A DNA stretch of 10,311 nt from Modestobacter sp. (GTDB lineage Bacteria > Actinomycetota > Actinomycetes > Mycobacteriales > Geodermatophilaceae): contig JAOPVN010000539.1 of assembly GCA_025966175.1 (NCBI GenBank), positions 1 through 10,311 on the forward strand, in the 5' to 3' direction. Positions 4,845-10,311 of the stretch are shown piece by piece. Below the pieces are notes generated by a model. That model saw only the letters and a program-made list of their open reading frames with translations, searched no databases and was not told the DNA's origin. Every line of letters begins with the position of its first letter. Within the stretch, counting starts at the first letter, position 1. A program made the translations under genes and the position numbers.

Positions 4845-6311
4845 GTGACGACCACCCAGGCCCCCTCAACCGAGCAGCCGAAGACCGCCAGCGAGGCGGG
4901 CGCCCGCCCGTACGCGACGGTCAACCCCTACACCGGCAAGACCGAGAAGGAGTTCCCCTTCCTGGACAGCGGGGAGATCGACGGCGTGGTGGAGAAGGCC
5001 CACGCTGCCTTCCTCGACTGGCGCCGCCGCACCCCCGAGGAGCGCGCAGCGGTGGTGAAGAAGGCCGCCGAGCTGATGCGCGAGCGGCAGGACGAGCTCG
5101 CCGCCCTGATCACCCGGGAGATGGGCAAGCGGATCCAGGAGGCCGCCGGCGAGGTGCAGCTGGCCGCCAGCATCCTGGACTACTACGCCGACAACGGGCC
5201 GCGGTTCCTCGAGCCCAAGCCGATCGACGTCATGCAGGGCGAGGCCGTGGTCGTCAACGAGCCGACCGGCGTGCTGCTGGCGATCGAGCCCTGGAACTAC
5301 CCGCTGTACCAGGTAGTCCGGGTGGCCGGGCCGAACCTGGTGCTGGGCAACACCGTCCTGCTCAAGCACGCCGAGCTGAACCCGCAGTGCGCGCTGGCCC
5401 TGGAGCAGCTGTTCCGCGACGCCGGCGTACCCGAGGGCGTCTACACCAACCTGTTCCTGAGGATCGCCGACGTCGAGCAGGTGATCGCCCACCGGTACGT
5501 CGAGGGCGTCACCCTCACCGGCAGCGAGCGGGCCGGGAGCAGCGTCGCCCAGCTGGCCGGCAAGCACCTGAAGAAGTCGGTGCTCGAGCTGGGCGGCAGC
5601 GACCCGTTCATCGTGCTGGACGCCCCCGATCTGGGCCGCACGGTCAAGGCCGCGACCATGGCGCGGATGGCCAACACCGGCCAGGCCTGCATCGCCGCCA
5701 AGCGGATCATCGTCCTGGACGAGGTCTACGACCAGGTCGTCGGCGGCCTGCAGCAGGCCTTCGCCACCTTCACCCCCGGCGACCCGGCCGACCCCTCGAC
5801 GACGCTGGGCCCGGTGTCCTCCGAGCGCGCCGCGGCGGACCTCGCCGCGCAGATCCAGGACGCCGTCGACAAGGGCGCGACCGTGCTGGTCGGCGGTGGC
5901 CGCCCCGACCACGACGGCGCCTTCGTCAACGCGACGTTGCTGGCCGACGTCACGCCGGACATGCGGGCCTACCGCGAGGAGCTGTTCGGGCCGGCGGCGG
6001 TCGTCTACCGGGTCGCGAACGAGGAGGAGGCGGTCGCGCTGGCCAACGACAGCGAGTTCGGTCTGTCCGCGGCCGTCTACGGCAGCGACCCCGAGCGCAC
6101 CCGCGCGGTCGCCGACCAGCTGGAGTCCGGGATGGTCTGGATCAACCAGCCCTCGGGCTCCTCCCCCGAGCTGCCCTTCGGCGGGGTGAAGCGCTCCGGC
6201 TACGGGCGCGAGCTCTCCGAGCTGGGCATGTTCGAGTTCGCCAACCGCCGGCTGGTGCGCACCATGCCGGCCAAGAAGCAGGCGGCCCCGGCCCAGCCCG
6301 TCGCCGGGTGA
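4845..6311 (+). CDS. NAD(P)-dependent succinate-semialdehyde dehydrogenase (GabD/Sad-type ALDH)
   Basis: A 488-residue aldehyde dehydrogenase superfamily enzyme that oxidises an aldehyde to the acid with NAD(P)+. Visible catalytic parts are EPWNYPLYQ with N151, the GNTVLLKHAELNP cofactor region, VTLTGSE, LELGGSDPF with general base E248, NTGQACIAAKR with nucleophile C282, EELFGP, and the C-terminal LPFGGVKRSGYGRELSE. The KHA in LLKHAELNP and the ELSELGMFEFANRRLV ending place it nearest the GabD1/Sad (YneI) group, so succinate semialdehyde is the likely substrate, linked to GABA and 4-carbon semialdehyde degradation; another aldehyde is possible. The start is GTG at 4845 with GGAGG nine bases upstream. 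It is monocistronic, divergent from the SRAP gene and ends just before a strong palindrome. Confidence 0.88.
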   Translation: MTTTQAPSTEQPKTASEAGARPYATVNPYTGKTEKEFPFLDSGEIDGVVEKAHAAFLDWRRRTPEERAAVVKKAAELMRERQDELAALITREMGKRIQEAAGEVQLAASILDYYADNGPRFLEPKPIDVMQGEAVVVNEPTGVLLAIEPWNYPLYQVVRVAGPNLVLGNTVLLKHAELNPQCALALEQLFRDAGVPEGVYTNLFLRIADVEQVIAHRYVEGVTLTGSERAGSSVAQLAGKHLKKSVLELGGSDPFIVLDAPDLGRTVKAATMARMANTGQACIAAKRIIVLDEVYDQVVGGLQQAFATFTPGDPADPSTTLGPVSSERAAADLAAQIQDAVDKGATVLVGGGRPDHDGAFVNATLLADVTPDMRAYREELFGPAAVVYRVANEEEAVALANDSEFGLSAAVYGSDPERTRAVADQLESGMVWINQPSGSSPELPFGGVKRSGYGRELSELGMFEFANRRLVRTMPAKKQAAPAQPVAG

Positions 6312-6318
6312 GGCAGCG

Positions 6319-6350
6319 GCTCCGGGCGCTGCCGCGGCAGCGCCCGGAGC
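6319..6350. terminator. Perfect GC-rich palindrome after the aldehyde dehydrogenase gene
   Basis: Bases 6320-6334 (CTCCGGGCGCTGCCG) are exactly complementary to 6335-6349, and a further G-C pair closes at 6319/6350, giving a 32-base perfect palindrome. As a hairpin it would have about 14 stem pairs with a minimal loop. It lies 7 bases after the stop and is followed by a pyrimidine-rich CTGTCATCCTCTGT, fitting a terminator. It also ends only 17 bases before the next start codon. Confidence 0.8.
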
Positions 6351-6367
6351 TGTCATCCTCTGTACCC

Positions 6368-6823
6368 ATGAGGTTCTCGACGACGGTCGAACTGCACGGC
6401 AAGACGGCCACCGGCATGGCCGTGCCGCCGGAGGTGGTCGACTCGCTCGGTGGCGGCAAGAAGCCGGCGGTCTCGGTGACCGTCGGCGGGCACACCTACC
6501 GCAGTTCCATCGCCAGCATGGGCGGCCGCTTCCTGATCCCGCTCAGCGCGGAGCGCCGCTCGGCGGCCGGGGTCGCCGCCGGCGACGAGGTCGAGGTGGA
6601 CGTCGAGCTGGACATCCAGCCCCGGGAGGTCGAGGTCCCGGCGGACCTGGCCGCGGCGCTGGACGCCGAGCCGGTGGCGCGGGCGCGGTTCGAGGCCCTG
6701 TCGTACAGCAACCAGCTGCGGCACGCCCTGGCAGTCGACGGTGCCAAGACCGAGGCGACCCGGCAGCGACGGGTCGCCGCCGCCGTCGCCACGTTGGTCG
6801 AGGAGGCCGGCAGGGCAGGATGA
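6368..6823 (+). CDS. DUF1905 / YdeI-OmpD-associated family protein
   Basis: A 151-residue protein. The first 95 or so residues match DUF1905: MRFSTTVELHGKTATGMAVP, then VVDSLGGGKKPAVSVTVGG, then TYRSSIASMGGRFLIPLS, GVAAGDEVEVDVELD. The C-terminal part (VPADLAAALDAEPVARARFE, SYSNQLRHALAVDGAKTEAT, RQRRVAAAVATL) matches the helical YdeI/OmdA tail. The molecular role of the family is not established; the 'bacteriocin protection' label comes from distant relatives. No Shine-Dalgarno precedes the ATG; a CATCCT element at 6354-6359 could be a -10 for a leaderless transcript. The stop overlaps the aroA start as ATGA, so it leads a three-gene run into aroA and rsgA. Confidence 0.87.
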   Translation: MRFSTTVELHGKTATGMAVPPEVVDSLGGGKKPAVSVTVGGHTYRSSIASMGGRFLIPLSAERRSAAGVAAGDEVEVDVELDIQPREVEVPADLAAALDAEPVARARFEALSYSNQLRHALAVDGAKTEATRQRRVAAAVATLVEEAGRAG

Positions 6824-8109
6824 GCGGCATGGTCGAGGTCTGGCAGTCGCCGTCCCGCAGCACACCGGTGGACGCCGTCGTCACGCTGCCCGGTTCCAAG
6901 TCGATCACCGCGCGGGCCCTCGTGCTGGCCGCGATCGCCGACGGCCCGAGCCGGCTGGTGCGGCCACTGCGGGCCCGCGACACCGACCTGATGGCCGCGG
7001 GCCTGCGGGCACTGGGCATCGGGATCGCCGAGGACGGGGACGACTGGCTGGTCACCCCCGGCGAGCTCCGCGGACCGGCCGACGTCGACGCCGGGCTGGC
7101 CGGCACCGTGCTGCGGTTCCTGCCGCCGGTCGCCGCGCTGGCCACCGGCCCGGTGCGGCTGGACGGCGATCCCCGGCTGCGCGACCGCCCCAACGCCGGC
7201 CTGATCGCCGGCCTCCGCGACGCGGGGGTCGAGGTCGACGACGGCGGTCGCGGGCGCGCGCCGTTCACCGTGCACGGCACCGGGTCGGTTCGCGGTGGCG
7301 CCGTCGCCGTCGACGCCAGCGAGTCCAGCCAGGTGGTCTCCGGGCTGCTGCTGGCCGCCGCCCGCTTCGACGAGGGGCTGGACCTGGCGCTGACCGGTGG
7401 TGTGCCGTCGATGCCGCACGTGGAGATGACCGTGCGCACGCTGGCCGAGCACGGTGTCGCGGTCACCGCCACCGAGCGCGGCTGGCGGGTCTCCCCCGGA
7501 CCGATCGCCGCCCTGGACCGGGTCATCGAGCCCGACCTCTCCAACGCCGCTCCCTTCCTCGCCGCGGCGCTGGTGACCGGCGGCCGGGTGACCGTGCGCG
7601 ACTGGCCGACCGACACGACGCAGCCGGGCGCGCAGCTGGACCGGCTGCTGTCGGCGATGGGCGCCGACGTCGTGCGCACTCCCGAGGGCCTGCAGGTCAC
7701 CGGCGGGAGCCGGATCGCACCGCTGGAGGCCGACCTCGGCGACGTCGGGGAGCTGACCCCGGTGCTCGCCGCGTTGTGCGCGCTGGCCGACGGGACCTCC
7801 CGGCTCACCGGGATCGCGCACCTGAGGGGACACGAGACCGACCGGCTGCAGGCGCTGGACGAGGTGCTGAGCGCCGTCGGCGCGCGGGTGCAGCAGCTGC
7901 CCGACGGGCTGGTCATCGAGCCGGGCCCGCACCGGCCGGCCCGGGTGGACTCCTACGCCGACCACCGGATGGTGATGGCCGCCGCGGTCCTCGGGCTCGC
8001 GGTGGAGGGCGTGGAGGTGGCCGACCCGGGCGCGGTCGGCAAGACGTTGCCGGACTTCCGGGAGCGCTGGGCGGGGCTGCTGGGCGAGCCCGCTGGGGTG
8101 GCTTCTTGA
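6820..8109 (+). CDS. aroA: 3-phosphoshikimate 1-carboxyvinyltransferase (EPSP synthase)
   Basis: A 429-residue EPSP synthase, the sixth shikimate-pathway step: it transfers enolpyruvyl from PEP to shikimate 3-phosphate. Landmarks are LPGSKSITARALVLAA with K27 and R32 (E. coli K22, R27), the AGLAGTVLRFLPP PEP-site loop, RPNAGLIAGLRDAG, DASESSQVVSGLLL, PDLSNAAPFLAAALVTGG, the DVGELTPVLAALCA aspartate region, RGHETDRLQAL, DHRMVMAAAVLGL, and VGKTLPDF carrying the late lysine (E. coli K411). Length matches the family (427 in E. coli). It starts at ATG 6820 inside the stop of the preceding gene (ATGA); ATG at 6829 is an alternative. The PEP loop differs from E. coli NAGTAMRPL, with Phe in place of P101. 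The aroA-rsgA order is shared with mycobacteria (Rv3227-Rv3228, from memory). Confidence 0.96.
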   Translation: MSGMVEVWQSPSRSTPVDAVVTLPGSKSITARALVLAAIADGPSRLVRPLRARDTDLMAAGLRALGIGIAEDGDDWLVTPGELRGPADVDAGLAGTVLRFLPPVAALATGPVRLDGDPRLRDRPNAGLIAGLRDAGVEVDDGGRGRAPFTVHGTGSVRGGAVAVDASESSQVVSGLLLAAARFDEGLDLALTGGVPSMPHVEMTVRTLAEHGVAVTATERGWRVSPGPIAALDRVIEPDLSNAAPFLAAALVTGGRVTVRDWPTDTTQPGAQLDRLLSAMGADVVRTPEGLQVTGGSRIAPLEADLGDVGELTPVLAALCALADGTSRLTGIAHLRGHETDRLQALDEVLSAVGARVQQLPDGLVIEPGPHRPARVDSYADHRMVMAAAVLGLAVEGVEVADPGAVGKTLPDFRERWAGLLGEPAGVAS

Positions 8110-9122
8110 GTCGCCGCATGGACAGCCGGTCGGACGAGGACGACGTCCGGGTCCGGGCCACCCGGCACGGCTCCCGACCCCGCACCCGCACCCGGCCCGC
8201 GCACGACGAGGCGGTGCCCGGACTGGTCATCGCCGTCGACCGCGGCCGGATGACCGTGCGGGTCGAGGGCCCCGAGGGCGCCCCGGTGGAGGTCACCGCG
8301 ATGCGCGCCCGCGAACTGGGCAAGCACGGCGTCGTCGTCGGCGACCGGGTGCGGGTGGTCGGGGACACCTCCGGCCGGACCGACAGCCTCGCCCGGATCG
8401 TCACCATCACCGACCGGGTCACCTCGCTGCGCCGCACCGCCGACGACACCGACCCCACCGAGCGCATCGTGGTGGCCAACGCCGACCAGCTCGTCATCGT
8501 CACCGCCGTCGCCGACCCGGAGCCGGCGCTCGGCTTCCTGGACCGCTGCCTGGTCGCCGCCTACGCCGGCGGGCTCCAGCCGCTGCTGTGCCTCACCAAG
8601 ACCGACCTGGCCAGCCCGCAGCCGCTGCTGGACCGCTACGCCGGCCTGGACGTCCAGGCGGTCCCGATGTCGCGCGAAGCCCCGCTGGACGAGCTGCTGG
8701 AGCGGCTCGAGGGCCGGATGAGCGTGCTGGTCGGGCAGTCCGGCGTCGGCAAGTCGACGCTGGTCAACCGGCTGGTGCCCGACGCCTTCCGGGCCACCGG
8801 CGACGTCAGCAAGATCGGCAAGGGCCGGCACACGTCGTCCTCGGTGGTGTTGCTGGACCTGCCCGGTGGCGGCACGGTGATCGACACCCCGGGGATCCGG
8901 TCGTTCGGCCTCGCGCACGTCACCCCGCAGGACGTGCTCGCCGCCTTCGACGACCTGGCCGAGGCCGCCGTGGACTGCCCGTCCGGCTGCGGGCACGGCG
9001 CCGAGGACCCGGGGTGCGCGCTGGACGCCTGGGCCGAGGCCGGCCCACCGGCCCGCCGGGAACGGCTGGCCAGCCTCCGCCGGCTGATCGCCGCGGTCGG
9101 CCAGCTCGGCCCCGGCTACTGA
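8106..9122 (+). CDS. rsgA: Small ribosomal subunit biogenesis GTPase RsgA
   Basis: A circularly permuted GTPase that checks late 30S maturation on the ribosome. With the TTG start it has 338 residues: a basic N-terminal tail (SRPRTRTRPAH), an OB-fold with TAMRARELGKHGVVVGDRVR, then G4 TKTD (164-167), the P-loop GQSGVGKST (210-218), KGRHTSS, and G3 DTPGIRSFG from 260. A zinc knuckle at 291-304 has C291, C295, H297 and C304. The start is uncertain. TTG at 8106 overlaps the aroA stop as TTGA, has GGGGTGG five bases upstream and includes the SRR N-terminus typical of actinobacterial RsgA; ATG at 8118 (334 residues) is the alternative. It is the last gene of the plus-strand run. Confidence 0.95.
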   Translation: MSRRMDSRSDEDDVRVRATRHGSRPRTRTRPAHDEAVPGLVIAVDRGRMTVRVEGPEGAPVEVTAMRARELGKHGVVVGDRVRVVGDTSGRTDSLARIVTITDRVTSLRRTADDTDPTERIVVANADQLVIVTAVADPEPALGFLDRCLVAAYAGGLQPLLCLTKTDLASPQPLLDRYAGLDVQAVPMSREAPLDELLERLEGRMSVLVGQSGVGKSTLVNRLVPDAFRATGDVSKIGKGRHTSSSVVLLDLPGGGTVIDTPGIRSFGLAHVTPQDVLAAFDDLAEAAVDCPSGCGHGAEDPGCALDAWAEAGPPARRERLASLRRLIAAVGQLGPGY

Positions 9123-9123
9123 C

Positions 9124-9180
9124 GAAGGACCACCCTTCCCCCCACGCCTCGCAAGCTCGGCACGGGGCCCTGAAGGGCGG
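9124..9180. terminator. Convergent-gene palindrome between rsgA and the peptidase E gene
   Basis: This 61-base gap holds nested inverted repeats. CCACCCTTC (9130-9138) pairs with GAAGGGCGG (9172-9180) apart from one A-C mismatch. Inside it a C-run and GCC before 9150 face GGC and GGGG at 9159-9167, leaving a loop containing CTCGCAAGCTCG. A competing small hairpin GAAGG-ACCAC-CCTTC (9124-9138) is followed by six Cs. The position between two gene ends suggests a bidirectional terminator. It may belong to a dispersed intergenic repeat family. Confidence 0.5.
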
Positions 9181-9183
9181 CCC

Positions 9184-9927
9184 TCAGATCGGGCGCGCGT
9201 GCAGCGGCCGCTCCAGGCAGCCACCTGTCCCGTCGGGGCGCAGTTCATAGGCGCGGGCGCCGGGGCGCACCGTCACCACCTCGGCCAGTTCGGTGCCGAC
9301 GTAGTGCAGGCCGACGCCGTCCTCCGTGGCGTACCCGGCGGGCAGCTCCCCGGCGGCGACCAGGCTCCGGTAGACCGCCCGGCGCGGCTGGCCGGCCATG
9401 TCGTCGTGGACCCCGTTGCTGTGGGGCAGCAGCCCCAGCCCGTCGGTGAAGGGCGCCAATCGGCTCGATGCCTCGTAGGACCATGCGTCGGTCGGGCCGC
9501 CCACGTGCCAGCACAGACTGCCCGCGCTCGGCCCGGCGAGCACGACGCCTGCCTCCCAGCACTCCCGCAGCACCGCCGGCAGACCGTGCGCCCGCCAGAC
9601 CGCCATGAGGTTCACCACGCTGCCGCCCTCGACGAGGATCACGTCCTGGGTCAGCAGATGGGCGGGCAGGTCGGGGACGCTGGGCTGCGGGAACAGCCGC
9701 AGCACGCTGAGGACGACGTCGTCCCGGCCACCGAACACGCGCTGGTACGCGGAGACCGCGGCCGGGTCGTCGCCCACCGCCGTCGGCACGTAGCAGAGCC
9801 GCACCGGGCCCTCGGTGACCCGCCGGGCCGCCCCGAGGGCCAGCACGTGCTCCAGCAACGGACGGTTGCCCCGCTCCCCCGGCCGGGGCTCGAGCACCCC
9901 GGAGAAGGCGAACACCTGACGCCGCAC
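9184..9927 (-). CDS. Peptidase E-like protein (S51 family, class I glutaminase-like fold)
   Basis: A 247-residue member of the S51 family (PepE dipeptidase / cyanophycinase group). VILVEGGSVVNLMAVWRAHG (96-115) corresponds to the family GGGNT-type motif. AGPSAGSLCWH has S134 as the nucleophile in the GxSAG elbow, PHSNGVHDD (168-176) supplies the likely catalytic H169, and ATEDGVGLHY matches the DEgaaLh segment near the C-terminus. PepE enzymes cleave Asp-X dipeptides, but specificity cannot be assigned here. No signal peptide is visible, so it is probably cytoplasmic. The start GTG at 9927 has GGGAGGT about 6 bases upstream; a GTG three codons later is possible. It lies 15 bases after the DUF2087 gene in the same direction, so the two are probably co-transcribed, and it is convergent with rsgA. 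Confidence 0.88.
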   Translation of the reverse strand: MRRQVFAFSGVLEPRPGERGNRPLLEHVLALGAARRVTEGPVRLCYVPTAVGDDPAAVSAYQRVFGGRDDVVLSVLRLFPQPSVPDLPAHLLTQDVILVEGGSVVNLMAVWRAHGLPAVLRECWEAGVVLAGPSAGSLCWHVGGPTDAWSYEASSRLAPFTDGLGLLPHSNGVHDDMAGQPRRAVYRSLVAAGELPAGYATEDGVGLHYVGTELAEVVTVRPGARAYELRPDGTGGCLERPLHARPI

Positions 9928-9942
9928 CCGCAGACCTCCCGC

Positions 9943-10311
9943 TCAGACCTCGACGTATCCACCGGAGCGCCAGTACACGCCGCCCTCGCGGGTCAGCAGC
10001 GCCTCGTCCACCAGGTATCGGCGCAGTGCGGCCACATCGGGGTGCCACGCCGCGAGCAGTGCGTTGACCTCACGCTCGGGATAGCGGACGCCGGGCTCGA
10101 AGACGTGCACCAGGTGCTCCAGGACGACCCGCCGCTTGCTGTGCTGGGCCGGGATGGAGACCAGCCGCCCCTCGCGCAGGAACGTCCGCAGCACGGCGTC
10201 CTCGGCCGGGTCCTCCGACAGCCGCTGCGCCGGCGGGGCCTGCGCGGCCGCCGAGCGCGCCGCCTCCCCGAAGCGCTCGGTGTGCAGCGCCAGCGCGTGC
10301 CCGTCCCGGTG
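9943..10311 (-). CDS. DUF2087 domain protein, probable C-terminus of an HTH regulator, partial (5' end outside window)
   Basis: The frame is open from the right edge to the TGA at 9943-9945, giving 122 visible residues. The C-terminal 80 or so are a clear DUF2087 domain: FLREGRLVSIPAQHSKRRVV, LEHLVHVFEPGVRYPEREVN, ALLAAWHPDVAALRRYLVDE and the ending REGGVYWRSGG. The preceding visible residues (HRDGHALALHTERFGEAARS, then an Ala/Pro-rich linker) look like the end of another domain. In many actinobacterial proteins DUF2087 follows an ArsR- or MarR-like winged helix, so a DNA-binding N-terminus outside the window is likely but not seen. An internal GTG at 10194 could give an 83-residue domain alone, but the conserved upstream frame argues against it. 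It precedes the peptidase E-like gene by 15 bases. Confidence 0.8.
   Translation of the reverse strand, partial: HRDGHALALHTERFGEAARSAAAQAPPAQRLSEDPAEDAVLRTFLREGRLVSIPAQHSKRRVVLEHLVHVFEPGVRYPEREVNALLAAWHPDVAALRRYLVDEALLTREGGVYWRSGGYVEV

Noticed and set aside
4866..6356. 496-residue minus-strand open frame opposite the dehydrogenase gene
   Set aside because: It is the antisense of a fully conserved ALDH, shows no family motif, and has the Gly/Ala/Val/Asp-rich composition of a GC shadow.
4742..6367. Long plus-strand frame running through the dehydrogenase gene into the DUF1905 gene
   Set aside because: The part before 6368 is an out-of-frame shadow of the dehydrogenase, rich in Arg/Gly/Pro. 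It is open only because of high GC, and the real protein starts at ATG 6368.
6496..7965. 489-residue and 457-residue minus-strand frames opposite aroA
   Set aside because: Both are low-complexity shadows of aroA and the DUF1905 gene, without motifs, ribosome binding sites or domain resemblance.

Overview
This is a GC-rich, densely coded chromosomal stretch from an actinobacterium. The evidence is an RsrA-type zinc anti-sigma factor beside a SigR/SigH-type ECF sigma factor, the actinobacterial 24-residue ribosomal protein bL37, many GTG starts, TAGGNT-like -10 elements and an actinobacterial form of AroA. The overall look, including a GC-rich palindrome between convergent genes, suggests Geodermatophilaceae or a near relative. 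That family assignment is inference. The order sigma factor / anti-sigma, YbaK-type deacylase, SRAP protein, aroA, rsgA resembles, from memory, the sigH-rshA to Rv3228 region of Mycobacterium tuberculosis, so this is mostly conserved core chromosome. No mobile element, CRISPR array, tRNA or rRNA is visible.

Layout. Positions 1-280 (minus) hold the first 93 codons of a biotin-carboxylase-like protein that runs off the left edge. The bL37 gene follows on the plus strand (500-574) and converges on rsrA through a hairpin. sigR-rsrA (minus) is a translationally coupled pair with a near-perfect SigR-type promoter upstream. A YbaK/ProX-type aminoacyl-tRNA deacylase gene (plus) diverges from it. A minus-strand pair follows: an SRAP/YedK-type DNA-protein crosslink protein and a membrane protein with a spermidine-synthase-like domain. 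Divergent from that pair is a GabD/Sad-type succinate-semialdehyde dehydrogenase gene, ended by a perfect GC-rich palindrome. Next is a plus-strand overlapping run: a DUF1905/YdeI protein, aroA (shikimate pathway) and rsgA (30S ribosome assembly GTPase). The right end has two minus-strand genes: a DUF2087 protein, probably the C-terminal part of an HTH regulator and cut by the window edge, followed by a peptidase E-like S51 protein.

How they fit together. SigR-RsrA is the thiol-oxidative stress switch. Its promoter and start codons suggest two SigR isoforms: a long one from the autoregulated promoter, whose predicted transcription start lies at or within a few bases of an upstream GTG, and a short one from an internal start with a good ribosome binding site. 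The other genes are housekeeping functions in translation, ribosome assembly, DNA repair and aromatic amino acid synthesis, with a few poorly characterised partners. I see no convincing new defence or mobile system. The most notable items are the two-isoform sigR architecture, the biotin-carboxylase-like protein with lost signature motifs, and the reduced cysteine set of RsrA.
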